Shown here: positions 1-10,164 of the stretch, in pieces
Layout of the letters: the number at the start of each line of letters is the position of its first letter
Position numbering within the stretch: the first letter of the stretch is position 1
Assembly (NCBI GenBank): GCA_937873095.1
Contig: CALMVI010000037.1
Coordinates: 1 to 64,000 of the forward strand
Length of the DNA stretch: 64,000 nucleotides
DNA from: an uncultured Acetobacteraceae bacterium
GTDB taxonomy: Bacteria; Pseudomonadota; Alphaproteobacteria; Acetobacterales; Acetobacteraceae
Direction of reading: 5' to 3'
Notes under the pieces: model-generated
Seen by the model: the letters and a program-made list of their open reading frames with translations, nothing else
Told to the model about the DNA's origin: nothing
Databases searched by the model: none
Made by a program: the position numbers and the translations under genes

Positions 1-1564
1 ACCGACTGTCGTCCGGCGCCGTGCCCTGGCCGGCGGACGGCAAGGCAGGCCAGATCGAGGCCAGGTCGCCGGACGACAGTCGGTCGGCCAAGCCGGGGGC
101 TAGCGCATCGACGTCGAGCATGTGGGAGGACAGCGTTCCGTCTATGGTCGGCCTGGGAGACCAATCCACCGTCAACTGACCCGACAGGTCGCCGAGCGAC
201 GATCCGACGACCAGGTCGCGCACCGCGATGCCGCGCAGCTTGACGCCGGCGTCGCCCACCTTGGCGTCGATGGTCAGGTTCCTGGCGGCCGGAAGCGCGC
301 GGCCCGCCAACGGCGAGAGTGCCGAGAGGTCCGGCGCCCGCATGCTGACGACCATGTCCAGACCGGCGGCGTTCAGGCGTGGCGGCACCGTGCCGCGAGC
401 GGTCACGGTGGCGCCTGCGGCTTGGGCGTCCATGTTGACCTGGAGCGGCGCGCTGGCGCCCACGACGTCGGGCTGGGTGGTGTTGGCCGACACGCGCAGC
501 GGCTGGTCCTGGTAGACGCCGTCCACGTTCAAGGCGATCAGCTGTCCCGGGCCAGGAGCGGACAGGTTGGCCTGCTTGACCGCAAGCCCGGCGACCCAGC
601 CCGACAGGTCCGACACGCCGGCATGGACCGATATCTGCGAGGACCGCAGCTCCCCCTGGCTGCCGTCCGACAGCAGCCCGGTGGCGTTCACGTCGCGCAG
701 CGGCGGCAGCTTCACGCCGGGGAACAGGCCGTTCAGCGCCTCCAGCGCAGGGGCGGACGCGGTGATGCGGAACTGGTAGCCGCGGCCCTGGTCGGGGTGG
801 TTGATACCGCCGTTCAGGTGCAGCGTGGCGCCTTGGACGGAGGCGTCCACGGTCAACGGCCATGCTCCTGCGAGAGCGCTGACGGCGCCCCCCTGCAAAC
901 GCTGCAGGGAGCCCGAACTGGCGTCGACCGTCACCGGCGCGCCTTCATGAGTGCCGGTGAAGGAGAGGGTCACAGGCAGGTCCGCGCCCTGCGAGGACAG
1001 ACTCAACTGGCCGACCTCGAGGGTCACCGGCCCGCCCTGTGCGGGGCGCCAGCTGATCTGCCCGCCCTGCATCGTGAGCGATTGGATCTCCACCCGGTGG
1101 ACGCCGCCACCGCCTGACTCCCCGCCGGCAGAGGCGGTGACGCGGCGCTCCGGCACGAAACGCCAGTTTGGCGTGCCGTCGGCCGCGTGCTCCAGCAGCA
1201 GGTCGGGTTGGACGATCGTCAGCCCGGACACCACCGCGTCGCCGCCCAGCAGGGGCAGCAAGGCGAGTTGGGCCCGCACGCTGCGCGCGGTCAGCATCTG
1301 GGGACGCGACCCGCCATCGATGTTGGCCAGCGCCACGTCCTGAACCTCGAACTCGGGAGACAGGCCCAGGCGCAGATGCACCCCGCCGGCGACGGTCAGC
1401 ACGCGGCCAGTCTGCCGGCGGACCACGTCCTGCAGGTCCTGCCTGAGACGGTCCGGATTGAGTGCCGCCGACATGACGATGGTGCCTGCCAGGCCGAGCA
1501 GCACGACGGCGCCGGCGGCCAGCAGCAGCGGACGGAACGCGTTGCGGCGTGGCTTGGCTTGCAT
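1..1564 (-). CDS. AsmA family protein (partial, 3' end beyond window start)
   Basis: Continuous minus-strand frame from ATG at 1564 to the window edge (missing from the ORF track because it runs off the edge). Begins MQAKPRRNAFRPLLLAAGAVVLLGLAGTIVMSAALNPDRLRQDLQDVVRRQTGRVLTVAGGVHLRLGLSPEFEVQDVALAN, with the N-terminal TM helix and 'G.v.l.lg..P.f.v.dv.laN' pattern of AsmA proteins. Confidence 0.8.
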   Translation of the reverse strand, partial: MQAKPRRNAFRPLLLAAGAVVLLGLAGTIVMSAALNPDRLRQDLQDVVRRQTGRVLTVAGGVHLRLGLSPEFEVQDVALANIDGGSRPQMLTARSVRAQLALLPLLGGDAVVSGLTIVQPDLLLEHAADGTPNWRFVPERRVTASAGGESGGGGVHRVEIQSLTMQGGQISWRPAQGGPVTLEVGQLSLSSQGADLPVTLSFTGTHEGAPVTVDASSGSLQRLQGGAVSALAGAWPLTVDASVQGATLHLNGGINHPDQGRGYQFRITASAPALEALNGLFPGVKLPPLRDVNATGLLSDGSQGELRSSQISVHAGVSDLSGWVAGLAVKQANLSAPGPGQLIALNVDGVYQDQPLRVSANTTQPDVVGASAPLQVNMDAQAAGATVTARGTVPPRLNAAGLDMVVSMRAPDLSALSPLAGRALPAARNLTIDAKVGDAGVKLRGIAVRDLVVGSSLGDLSGQLTVDWSPRPTIDGTLSSHMLDVDALAPGLADRLSSGDLASIWPALPSAGQGTAPDDSR

Positions 1565-1573
1565 GGGCCGCTT

Positions 1574-1768
1574 CCTAGAGCATTTGCCGGCCAGGTGGAA
1601 ACCGGCCGGAAGTGATTGCCCATCAAACAATAACGTGGAGTTATTGGCCGGGCGTGAGCTTAGAGCGGGTTCATGCTGACTGTGTCAGCCTGACCCGCTC
1701 TAAGCTTTTGTTTGGGCGAGCAGCTTTATCATTCAGCCTGATTCCAGCCTGGATGATGCCGCTCTAGC
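1574..1768. repeat. Composite palindromic intergenic repeat (copy 1 of a 3-copy family in this window)
   Basis: Hairpin agcttagagcgggt(1657-1670)/acccgctctaagct(1693-1706) with inner ctgac/gtcag, then linker 'tttgggcgagcag', then near-palindrome atcattcagcctgattccagcctggatgat. Bounded by ctagag (near 1575) and ctctag (1762-1767). Confidence 0.75.
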
Positions 1769-2750
1769 GGTGCGCGTTGGCCAGCGCCGGGCGGGCGGGC
1801 GGCGGGGCCGTGAACCCGATGGTGCGGAAGGTTTCGGCCATGTGGGGCGGCAGGTCGGCTTCCAGCTCCAGCAAGCCGCCCCGCGGGTGCGGCAAGGCAA
1901 GGGCGCGCGCGTGAAGGTGCAGCCTGGGGGGCAGGCCCTCGATCTGCGCGGCTTGGCCGCCGTATTTGTCGTCGCCGACGATGGGCGCGCCCAGGGCGAC
2001 GCAGTGGACGCGAAGCTGGTGCGTCCGCCCGGTGACCGGCGAGAGTTCCAGCCACGAGATTTTTCGACCAGCTGCATCCAGCGTGCGGTATCGGGTAACC
2101 GCCGAGGCGGCGCCCTCCTCGTCCGCATCGGCCACGGCCACACGCTCGCCACCGCGCAACCCTCCGAACTTCACGAGCGGAAGGCTGACCTCTCCCTGCT
2201 GTGGCGAGGGCCGTCCGGCGACGACGGCCCAGTAGGTCTTCTGGACGTGGCGGCTGCGAAAGGCGGCTGCGAGCTTGGCCGCGACGCCAGGCGTGCGCGC
2301 CAGCACGAGCAGCCCGCTGGTGTCACGGTCGATACGGTGGACGAGACGCGGCTTGTCGCCGGCGCCCTGGCGAAGCCCCTCCATCATGCCGTCCAGGTGG
2401 CGCAGGATGCCCGGGCCGCCCTGTACGGGAAGGCCGTAAGGCTTGTTCACGACGATCAGCGTGTCGTCCCTGTAGACGACCATGCCCTCCAGCTCGCGCA
2501 GCGTGGCCGCGTTCAGCGGGACTGGGGGCGGCGGAGGCGGGGAGCCTTCGGGGAGAGGGGGAACACGCACCGACTGGCCGGACAGCAGCCGGGTTGCCGC
2601 ATCGACTCGTTTGCCGTCCACGCGGATCTGGCCGGTTCGGCACAGTTTCTGGATCATGCCCTGGGTGAGCAGGGGGAAGTGGCGCCGGAACCAGCGGTCC
2701 AGCCGAATCTCGGCCTCGTCCTCGGTCACCTGCACGGCGGACACGCTCAC
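1764..2750 (-). CDS. rluC: RluA family 23S rRNA pseudouridine synthase (RluC-like)
   Basis: 328 aa; N-terminal S4-like domain; VVNKPYGLPVQGG and HRIDRDTSGLLVLA catalytic motif; RTHQLRVH. Confidence 0.85.
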   Translation of the reverse strand: MSVSAVQVTEDEAEIRLDRWFRRHFPLLTQGMIQKLCRTGQIRVDGKRVDAATRLLSGQSVRVPPLPEGSPPPPPPVPLNAATLRELEGMVVYRDDTLIVVNKPYGLPVQGGPGILRHLDGMMEGLRQGAGDKPRLVHRIDRDTSGLLVLARTPGVAAKLAAAFRSRHVQKTYWAVVAGRPSPQQGEVSLPLVKFGGLRGGERVAVADADEEGAASAVTRYRTLDAAGRKISWLELSPVTGRTHQLRVHCVALGAPIVGDDKYGGQAAQIEGLPPRLHLHARALALPHPRGGLLELEADLPPHMAETFRTIGFTAPPPARPALANAHR

Positions 2751-4087
2751 GGCCGGACAGTTCCGGTCCGCTCGCTGCGCAGGCGGGCCCAGTATTCCAG
2801 GCGTTTGCCGAGCTCGCGCTCGAAACCACGATCGCGCGGTTCGTAGAACGACATCCGCGCCAGTCCGTCCGGGAAGTAGTTCTGGCCGGAAAAGCCTTCC
2901 CGCTCGTCGTGGTCATAGGAATACTCCGCACCATACCCGAGCGACTTCATGAGCCTGGTCGGTGCGTTCAGTATGTGGGCGGGCGGTGTCAGGCTGCCGG
3001 TGTCCTTGGCTGCCTGGAGCGCTGCCTTGTGCGCCCTGTAGGCGGCATTCGATTTCGGTGCGGTGCCGAGATACAGGACCGCCTGCGCCAAGGCGAGGTC
3101 GCCCTCCGGCGATCCGAGACGCTCGTAGGCGTCCCAGGCGGCCAGTGTCTGCATCAGCGCGTTCGGGTCGGCGAGGCCCACATCCTCGGACGCGAAGCGG
3201 ACGAGCCGGCGGGCGATGTAGCGGGGATCTTCGCCCGCGCGCATCATCCGGGAGAACCAGTATAGCGCCGCATCGGGGTCCGAGCCGCGCAGCGATTTGT
3301 GCAGGGCGGAGATGAGGTTGTAGTGCTCCTCACGGTCGCGGTCGTAGAGGGCTGCGCGCCTGGCCAGCATCTCGGCCAGCGCCTCGGCGTCGAGCGGCCG
3401 ATGGTCGGCCGGCAAGGCGGCGAGTTGCTCGGCCATGTTGAGCAGGTAGCGCCCGTCGCCGTCAGCCATGGCGCGCAGGGTCGCCCTTCCGTCCTGTGTC
3501 AGCGGCAAAGCCCGTCCGAGTTCGCCTTCGGCACGCCGCAGGATGGCTTCCATGGCGGCATCGTCCAGCCGGCGCAGCACCAGCACCTGGCAGCGTGACA
3601 GCAATGCGCCGTTCAGGGCGAAGGACGGGTTCTCTGTCGTTGCCCCGACGAGGACGACCGTGCCGTCCTCGACCACCGACAGAAAGGCATCCTGCTGCGA
3701 GCGGTTGAAACGATGGATCTCGTCGACGAACAGCAGCGTGACCTGACCAGCTTTCCGCCGCTTGGCTGCGTCATCGAACACGCGGCGCAGGTCGGCTACC
3801 CCGGAGAACACGGCCGAGAGCTGGACGAAGGCCTTGTCCGAAGCGGCCGCCAGCAGGCGTGCGATGGTGGTCTTGCCGACACCTGGTGGGCCCCACAGGA
3901 TGACACTGGACGAGAGTTGCTGGGCAAGCATGCGCGTCAGGGCGCCATTCTCGCCTATGAGGTGCTCCTGGCCGACAACCGCACCGAGAGACGCCGGACG
4001 TAGCCGGTCCGCAAGCGGACTGGGCGGACCGGAACTGCGGTCAGGCTCGAACAGCCCGGGCCCGAACTCACTCATGTGGCGCGACAT
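2747..4087 (-). CDS. rarA: Replication-associated recombination protein A (RarA/MgsA AAA+ ATPase)
   Basis: 446 aa; LADRLRP..L..VVGQEHL, GPPGVGKTT Walker A, FVDEIHRFNRSQQDAFL Walker B; start may be the internal MSEFGPGLF. Confidence 0.93.
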   Translation of the reverse strand: MSRHMSEFGPGLFEPDRSSGPPSPLADRLRPASLGAVVGQEHLIGENGALTRMLAQQLSSSVILWGPPGVGKTTIARLLAAASDKAFVQLSAVFSGVADLRRVFDDAAKRRKAGQVTLLFVDEIHRFNRSQQDAFLSVVEDGTVVLVGATTENPSFALNGALLSRCQVLVLRRLDDAAMEAILRRAEGELGRALPLTQDGRATLRAMADGDGRYLLNMAEQLAALPADHRPLDAEALAEMLARRAALYDRDREEHYNLISALHKSLRGSDPDAALYWFSRMMRAGEDPRYIARRLVRFASEDVGLADPNALMQTLAAWDAYERLGSPEGDLALAQAVLYLGTAPKSNAAYRAHKAALQAAKDTGSLTPPAHILNAPTRLMKSLGYGAEYSYDHDEREGFSGQNYFPDGLARMSFYEPRDRGFERELGKRLEYWARLRSERTGTVRP

Positions 4088-4238
4088 CCTGCATCAGTTT
4101 GGCCACAGCCTGCGACAAATGTGCAGCGTGGCATTGTAACGCTTGTCATTGCGTTGCGACTTATCCACCTCTGCCTCGTTATGGACGCAGACTGGTCTCC
4201 GCGTCTGTGCGGACAACCTACCTAGAGGAGTTTCGGCC

Positions 4239-4739
4239 GTGCGTAAGACAAACCTTTTTGGAGCAACGTTCCTGGCGCTCACCGCCGGCGCGTGGAGCCT
4301 CGGCGCGCTCGCCCAGACTGCAACGCCCGCCCCGACGGCGCCGGCCACTCCTCCTGCAGCGGCGCCGGCCCCTGCCCCGGACACCAGCTCTGCCCCCGCT
4401 CCGGACGCAGGCTCCGCCCCCGCTGCTGGCGACACATCGGGCTCTGCCGCTTCGACGCCGAAGAAGCACATGACGCACACGCATCACACGATGCACGGGC
4501 ATGGCAAGCTGGCGGCAACCCCGGCCGGCAACGCCGCGGTGGAAGACCTGAACGACGCCAGCCTGAACGCCGCCAAGACTGGCAAGCCGTTCGTTGCCCC
4601 TCCGACGCCTCCGGCGGCCAAGCAGGTTGCACATGCCGGCGGCCACAAGATGCACCACATGTCCAAGCCGAAGGGTGATGCCACCGCGCCAACTGCGCCG
4701 GCCGACAGCAGCGCGCCGGCGGACAGCAGCGGCAAATGA
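4239..4739 (+). CDS. Secreted/periplasmic Ala-Pro-rich, His-rich hypothetical protein
   Basis: GTG start preceded by gaggag; signal peptide MRKTNLFGATFLALTAGAWSLGALAQ; low-complexity A/P region; HMTHTHHTMHGHG and HAGGHKMHHM clusters. Confidence 0.65.
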   Translation: MRKTNLFGATFLALTAGAWSLGALAQTATPAPTAPATPPAAAPAPAPDTSSAPAPDAGSAPAAGDTSGSAASTPKKHMTHTHHTMHGHGKLAATPAGNAAVEDLNDASLNAAKTGKPFVAPPTPPAAKQVAHAGGHKMHHMSKPKGDATAPTAPADSSAPADSSGK

Positions 4740-4746
4740 CAAGAAG

Positions 4747-4770
4747 GCTGGGCGGTTCATGCCGCCCAGC
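4747..4770. terminator. Hairpin between convergent genes
   Basis: gctgggcgg-ttcatg-ccgcccagc, 9-bp perfect stem between the stop at 4739 and the rplQ stop at 4822; no strong T-tract. Confidence 0.5.
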
Positions 4771-4821
4771 CCGCTCCTCCCGAGGACAGTCTGACGTGCG
4801 CGACGCCAGTCCGCCCAGATC

Positions 4822-5241
4822 CTACTCTGCTTCTGACTCAGGGTTTTCCCGCACTGGTCCGCTATCCTGGCCCTTTGCCGACGGGTCGCGGTCGACCAGT
4901 TCTATGATCGCCATGTCGGCCGCGTCGCCATAGCGCATGCCCGCCTTCAAAACCCGCGTGTAGCCGCCGGCGCGTGCCCGATACCGTGTCGCCAGGGTTT
5001 CGAACAGCTTCCTGACGATGGTCTCGTCGCGCAACTGGGCGTAGGCCTGTCGCCTTGCGTGCAGGCCGCCACGCTTGCCCAGCGTGATCAGGCGTTCGGC
5101 GACCGGCCGCAACTCCTTGGCTTTCGGCAACGTGGTCGTGATCTGCTCATGCTTGATGAGGGCCACGGCCATGTTGCGGAACATCGCCAGGCGATGGGAC
5201 GACGTAACACCCAGCTTTCGGCCGGCTACACCGTGACGCAT
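4822..5241 (-). CDS. rplQ: 50S ribosomal protein L17
   Basis: [46 protein letters not shown]. Confidence 0.97.
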   Translation of the reverse strand: MRHGVAGRKLGVTSSHRLAMFRNMAVALIKHEQITTTLPKAKELRPVAERLITLGKRGGLHARRQAYAQLRDETIVRKLFETLATRYRARAGGYTRVLKAGMRYGDAADMAIIELVDRDPSAKGQDSGPVRENPESEAE

Positions 5242-5277
5242 GATCTACTCCAAATGATGACGGAACGGGACGCTTGC

Positions 5278-6297
5278 TCAGAACGGCTCGTCGAGACGCT
5301 TGGCGAGGTCTTCGATGTTTTCCGGCGGCCAGCCGGACACGTTCATCCCGAGCGCCAGGCCCATATTCGTCAGGACCTCCTTGATCTCGTTGAGCGACTT
5401 GCGGCCGAAATTCGGTGTACGCAGCATCTCCTGCTCGGTCTTCTGCACGAGGTCGCCAATATAGACGATGTTGTCGTTCTTGAGGCAGTTTGCGCTGCGC
5501 ACCGACAGCTCGAGTTCGTCCACCTTGCGCAGCAGGTTGCGGTTGAACGGCAGATCATCGTGCTGCTCCTCGGCACGGACCTGCTGCGGCTCGTCGAAGT
5601 TGATGAACAGCTTGAGCTGGTCCTGCAGGATGCGCGCGGCCAGCGCCACCGCGTCCTCCGGGCCGACCGCCCCGTTGGTTTCGACCGTCAGGAGGAGCTT
5701 GTCGTAGTCGGTCACCTGGCCGACGCGGGTCGGCTCCACCTTGTAGGAGACGCGGCGTACGGGGGAGTAGATCGCGTCCACCGGAATCAGCCCGATCGGC
5801 GCGTCCTCCGGGCGGTTCAAGGAAGCGGCCACGTAGCCACGGCCGAGCTGCACGGTGAGTTCCATGCCGAGCTTGGCGCCGTCGTCCAGCGTGCAGATCA
5901 CCAGGTCGGGGTTCATGATGTCGATGTCGTGGCCGGCCTGGATCTGGCCGGCGCGGACCTCTCCCGGTCCGGTGGCGGTCAAGGTCATGCGCTTGGGACC
6001 TTCGCCATGCATGCGCAGCGCGAGCTGCTTGATGTTGAGCACGATGTCGGTCACGTCTTCACGGACGCCGGCGACCGAACTGAACTCGTGCAGGACGCCA
6101 TCGATCTGCAGCGCGGTGACGGCCGCACCCTGCAGAGAGCTGAGCAGGATGCGGCGGATGGCGTTGCCGAGCGTCATGCCGAAGCCGCGTTCCAGCGGCT
6201 CGGCGACTACGGTTGCGACGCGGTGCGGGTCTGTGCCGGGCTCGACTTCCAGCTTTTCCGGCTTGATCAGCGACTGCCAGTTTCTCTGGATAACCAA
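5278..6297 (-). CDS. rpoA: DNA-directed RNA polymerase subunit alpha
   Basis: 339 aa; [30 protein letters not shown]-terminal domain [44 protein letters not shown]. Confidence 0.98.
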   Translation of the reverse strand: MVIQRNWQSLIKPEKLEVEPGTDPHRVATVVAEPLERGFGMTLGNAIRRILLSSLQGAAVTALQIDGVLHEFSSVAGVREDVTDIVLNIKQLALRMHGEGPKRMTLTATGPGEVRAGQIQAGHDIDIMNPDLVICTLDDGAKLGMELTVQLGRGYVAASLNRPEDAPIGLIPVDAIYSPVRRVSYKVEPTRVGQVTDYDKLLLTVETNGAVGPEDAVALAARILQDQLKLFINFDEPQQVRAEEQHDDLPFNRNLLRKVDELELSVRSANCLKNDNIVYIGDLVQKTEQEMLRTPNFGRKSLNEIKEVLTNMGLALGMNVSGWPPENIEDLAKRLDEPF

Positions 6298-6394
6298 TTC
6301 AGTACCTCATTTTCAGTCGTCAGCATTCTGCCGTCAGCCCTCAGACCAGCCGCTTGCCAACGACTGACGACTGACTGGCCGAGGCGAGCGCCGT

Positions 6395-6790
6395 TCAGAC
6401 GCGGCGGCGCTTGCGCGGACGGCAGCCGTTATGGGGAATGGGCGTCATGTCCCGTATGGCGCTGATCGAGAAGCCCACGGCCTGCAAGGCGCGCAGCGCG
6501 CTCTCGCGGCCTGAACCGGGTCCGCTGACCTCGATCTCCAAGGTCTCCATGCCGTGCTCGCGCGCCTTCTTGCCGGCGTCTTCGGCCGCAACCTGTGCGG
6601 CGTACGGCGTGGATTTGCGGCTGCCCTTAAAACCCTGGCTGCCGCTGGAGGACCATGCGATGGTGTTGCCCTGGGCATCGGTGATGGTGATCATGGTGTT
6701 GTTGAACGACGCCATCACATGCGCGACGCCGGAGATGATGTTCTTTCGTTCCTTGCGCTTCGTGCGCGTGGCCGTGGCTGGCTTGGCCAT
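6395..6790 (-). CDS. rpsK: 30S ribosomal protein S11
   Basis: [46 protein letters not shown]...[15 protein letters not shown]. Confidence 0.98.
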   Translation of the reverse strand: MAKPATATRTKRKERKNIISGVAHVMASFNNTMITITDAQGNTIAWSSSGSQGFKGSRKSTPYAAQVAAEDAGKKAREHGMETLEIEVSGPGSGRESALRALQAVGFSISAIRDMTPIPHNGCRPRKRRRV

Positions 6791-7167
6791 TACTTGGTGA
6801 CCTTCTTCTTGCCGGCGATGGCGACCGCCTTGCCCTTGCGGGTACGAGCGTTGGTATGGGTCCTCTGCCCACGCACCGGCAGGCCGCGACGATGACGCAG
6901 GCCGCGGTAGCAGCCGAGATCCATCAAACGCTTGATGTTCATCGCAAGCTCTCGGCGCAGGTCGCCCTCGACCCGGTAGTCGCGGTCGATGAGTTCACGG
7001 ATGCGGAGGATCTCGTCGTCGCTCAGCTGGTTCACGCGCCGGTCGTCGGGGATGTTGAGCTTGGTGCAGATGTCCTGTGCTTTCTTTGGGCCGATCCCGT
7101 AGATGTAGCGAAGGCTTATCGTCACCCGTTTGTTGGTCGGTACGTTCACCCCGGCAATACGCGCCAC
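6790..7167 (-). CDS. rpsM: 30S ribosomal protein S13
   Basis: (V/M)[33 protein letters not shown]...[18 protein letters not shown]; probable GTG start at 7167 (track start at 7191 gives an 8-aa extension). Confidence 0.95.
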   Translation of the reverse strand: MARIAGVNVPTNKRVTISLRYIYGIGPKKAQDICTKLNIPDDRRVNQLSDDEILRIRELIDRDYRVEGDLRRELAMNIKRLMDLGCYRGLRHRRGLPVRGQRTHTNARTRKGKAVAIAGKKKVTK

Positions 7168-7323
7168 GCCTGTCACTCCTCGGCGCGCCACCTGCGGCGA
7201 CGCGCGCTACTGCCCTTCCGGGCTGGTTGATTCACCGATATGCAAAGACGGCGCGCGTCCAGGCGGGACGGCACCGAAGGGGTGCGTGTAGCCGCCGTAT
7301 GGCTACAAGTCAACGCGATTTGG

Positions 7324-8001
7324 TCAATTTGCCGTGATCGATTGCCTGGTTTGGAGCCTGGCAAGCACCGCCTGTATGTCAGCCGTAACCGTGTCGATAT
7401 CGGCCATGCCATTGACGCTGTGAAGGCGGCTCAAGGCCCGATAATGCGGCAGGATGGGTGCCGTTTGGCTGTGATAGGCTTGCAGACGGGCTGCGACGGT
7501 TTCGCGTCGGTCGTCGGCGCGGCGGACGAAGTCATGGCTCTGGCAGACGTCGCAGACACCGTCGAGCTTTGTGGGGTGGAAGCTGTCATGGTAGCCGGTG
7601 CCGCATTTGGCGCAGGTGAACCGGCCGGCGATCCTGTCCACCAGAGCCGCATCGTTGACCCGGAGTTCGATGACGGCATCAAGGGTGATGCCCATGGACG
7701 CCAGCATGCTGTCCAGCGCCTCGGCCTGCGGCACGGTGCGTGGAAACCCGTCCAGGATGAAGCCGCGTGCGCAATCTGCAGCGCGCACCCTGACGCTGAG
7801 CATGGACACGATCAGATCGTCCGGCACGAGTTCGCCGGACTCCATGATTGCCTTGGCCCGGTTGCCGATCTGAGTGCCGGCCGCGACTTCGGCACGCAGC
7901 ATGTCGCCAGTCGAGACTTGGGCCACTCCCTGCGATTGTTCCAGCCGCTTGGCCTGTGTGCCTTTTCCTGCGCCCGGCGGACCGAGAAGGATCAGGTTCA
8001 C
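7324..8001 (-). CDS. adk: Adenylate kinase
   Basis: [34 protein letters not shown]; zinc-lid type CAKCG...CDVC. Confidence 0.97.
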   Translation of the reverse strand: MNLILLGPPGAGKGTQAKRLEQSQGVAQVSTGDMLRAEVAAGTQIGNRAKAIMESGELVPDDLIVSMLSVRVRAADCARGFILDGFPRTVPQAEALDSMLASMGITLDAVIELRVNDAALVDRIAGRFTCAKCGTGYHDSFHPTKLDGVCDVCQSHDFVRRADDRRETVAARLQAYHSQTAPILPHYRALSRLHSVNGMADIDTVTADIQAVLARLQTRQSITAN

Positions 8002-9368
8002 CGCCCGCGCCCTTTCACGCGGTTCTTCCGGATCAGGCCTTCATACTGATGTGCGATCAGGTGGGATTGCATCTGCGTTATGGTGTCCATCGTCACAGAC
8101 ACGATGATCATCAGGCTGGTGCCGCCGAAGTAGAACGGCAGGCTGTATTTGGTGATCAGGATCTGCGGCAACAGGCAGACGGCGACGAGGTACAGCGCGC
8201 CGATCGAGGTGAGCCGGATGAGGATGCTGTCGAAGTAGTTGGCGGTGTTGGCGCCAGGACGGATGCCGGGGATGAAGCCGCCATATTTCTTGAGGTTGTC
8301 GGCCGTCTCCTCGGGGTTGAACACGATGGCCGTGTAGAAATACGAGAAGAAAATGATCAGCCCGGCATAAGTCAGCATGTAGAGCGGCTGCCCCTGGGCC
8401 AACTGGCTGGCGAACCCTGACGCGCCCTGGGCCAGCCACGTGGGCACCCAGCTCGGCGCGGTCATATTGGCCGAGAAGCCAGCGATGGTGACAGGGACGA
8501 GCAGGATTGAACTTGCAAAAATAGGCGGTATCACGCCAGCGGTGTTGATCTTGAGCGGCATGTGGGTGCTGTCGCCGCCGAACATGCGGCTGCCGACCTG
8601 TCGCTTCGGATATTGAATGACGACGCGGCGCTGTGCCCGCTCCATGAAAACGATGAAGGCGATGACGGCGGCACCGATGATGAGGAAAGCCACGATGAAC
8701 ACGGGCGACAGGGCGCCGGTGCGGCCCAGTTCCAGCAAGGAGCCGAGGGCGTGGGGAAGGTTGGCCACGATACCAGCGAAGATGATGAGGCTGGTGCCGT
8801 TGCCGATGCCGCGCGCAGTTATCTGCTCCCCTACCCACATCAGGAACATCGTTCCACCCACGAGCGTTATTACGCAGGACGCGCGGAAGAACAGGCCGGG
8901 ATCGATGACTGCGGGGCCGGTCGCGCCGTGCATGCTTTCCAGGCCGACAGAGATGCCGTAACTCTGAAACAGCGCGATCAGCACCGTCAGGTAGCGCGTG
9001 TACTGGTTGAGCTTCTTGCGGCCCGACTCACCTTCCTTCTTCAGCGTCTCCAACGTGGGGATGGCCGTCGTCATGAGCTGGGTGATGATGCTGGCGCTGA
9101 TGTAGGGCATGATGTTCAGGGCGAAGACGGTCATGCGGCCGAGGGCGCCGCCCGTGAACATGTCGAACATGCCCAGGAAGCCGCCGCCGTGCTGGTGCAT
9201 CATCTCGCCCATCACCGACGCGTCCACGCCCGGCACCGGGATGTAGGTGCCCACGCGGTAGACGATAAGCGCGGTCAGGGTGAACCAGATTCGCTTGCGA
9301 AGCTCAGTCGCCTTGGAAAGGGTGCTGAGGTTGAAGCTGGATGCGAGTTGCTCAGCAGCCGACGCCAT
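7998..9368 (-). CDS. secY: Preprotein translocase subunit SecY
   Basis: 456 aa; [61 protein letters not shown]. Confidence 0.98.
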   Translation of the reverse strand: MASAAEQLASSFNLSTLSKATELRKRIWFTLTALIVYRVGTYIPVPGVDASVMGEMMHQHGGGFLGMFDMFTGGALGRMTVFALNIMPYISASIITQLMTTAIPTLETLKKEGESGRKKLNQYTRYLTVLIALFQSYGISVGLESMHGATGPAVIDPGLFFRASCVITLVGGTMFLMWVGEQITARGIGNGTSLIIFAGIVANLPHALGSLLELGRTGALSPVFIVAFLIIGAAVIAFIVFMERAQRRVVIQYPKRQVGSRMFGGDSTHMPLKINTAGVIPPIFASSILLVPVTIAGFSANMTAPSWVPTWLAQGASGFASQLAQGQPLYMLTYAGLIIFFSYFYTAIVFNPEETADNLKKYGGFIPGIRPGANTANYFDSILIRLTSIGALYLVAVCLLPQILITKYSLPFYFGGTSLMIIVSVTMDTITQMQSHLIAHQYEGLIRKNRVKGRGR

Positions 9369-9482
9369 GCGCGTTCCCCTTCATGCCGGGTGACCGGTCC
9401 CCTGTCGCAGCAGCCTCAGAGGAGCCTCGCCCCTGATCCACGGGGGGCATCTTGCGACACAGCGTTCCCCGCGCACCAGCCT

Positions 9483-9965
9483 TCAAGACACCGCCGGCAC
9501 CTTTGCAGACATCGTGACCGTGCCGCCGGCCGCCTGAACGGCAGCCACGGCGGCGGCGGATGCACCGGTCACCGTGATGGTCAGCGGGCGCGTGATCGCC
9601 CCCTTGGCAAGCAGGCGAACGGCTAGTGCCGACTTTCCCCCACGAACGAGCCCGGCTGCCCGCAGAACGTCCTCGGTTACGGGTTCATCCGGCTTCAGCC
9701 GTCCGGACTCGATTGCGCGCTCCAGCGAGCCGAGGTTCACGGCCGCGTACTCGGTGCGGAACAGGTTGTGAAAGCCGCGCTTGGGGAGGCGGCGATAGAT
9801 CGGAAGCTGACCGCCTTCGAACCCGTTCAGGGCAACGCCCTCTCGCGCCTTCTGGCCCTTGACGCCCTTTCCGGAAGTCTTGCCCTTGCCCGAACCGATG
9901 CCCCGGCCGAGACGCTTGAACTTCGGACGGGCACCAGGATTATCGCGTATCTCGTTCAGTTTCAT
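9483..9965 (-). CDS. rplO: 50S ribosomal protein L15
   Basis: [65 protein letters not shown]. Confidence 0.97.
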   Translation of the reverse strand: MKLNEIRDNPGARPKFKRLGRGIGSGKGKTSGKGVKGQKAREGVALNGFEGGQLPIYRRLPKRGFHNLFRTEYAAVNLGSLERAIESGRLKPDEPVTEDVLRAAGLVRGGKSALAVRLLAKGAITRPLTITVTGASAAAVAAVQAAGGTVTMSAKVPAVS

Positions 9966-9966
9966 G

Positions 9967-10164
9967 TCACACGCTCTCATCGACACGCAGCAAGTGAGCG
10001 ACCCGGCGGATCATGCCCCTCACCGACGGCGTATCTTCCAGCACCCGGGTTGCCCGGATCTTTTTCAGACCAAGCCCAACAAGCGTCTCGCGCTGTCCGG
10101 GCTTGCGGCCGATCGGCGAGCCCGTCTGAGTCACGCGAACCGTCTTTGGCGCAGATTCAGACAT
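9967..10164 (-). CDS. rpmD: 50S ribosomal protein L30
   Basis: [54 protein letters not shown]. Confidence 0.95.
   Translation of the reverse strand: MSESAPKTVRVTQTGSPIGRKPGQRETLVGLGLKKIRATRVLEDTPSVRGMIRRVAHLLRVDESV

Noticed and set aside
122-1117. 331-aa plus-strand ORF at the window start
   Set aside because: Antisense to the AsmA-like minus-strand frame; Arg/Gln/His-rich composition typical of shadow frames.
1770-2846. 358-aa plus-strand ORF opposite rluC
   Set aside because: Antisense shadow; conserved pseudouridine synthase motifs are on the minus strand.
5059-6465. 468-aa plus-strand ORF opposite rplQ/rpoA
   Set aside because: Antisense shadow ORF of high-GC coding DNA; no recognisable domain and fully covered by conserved minus-strand genes.
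9369-9482. Possible structured element in the rplO-secY spacer (ctgtcgca ... tgcgacacag)
   Set aside because: Pairing needs a bulge and is short; not convincing without covariation.
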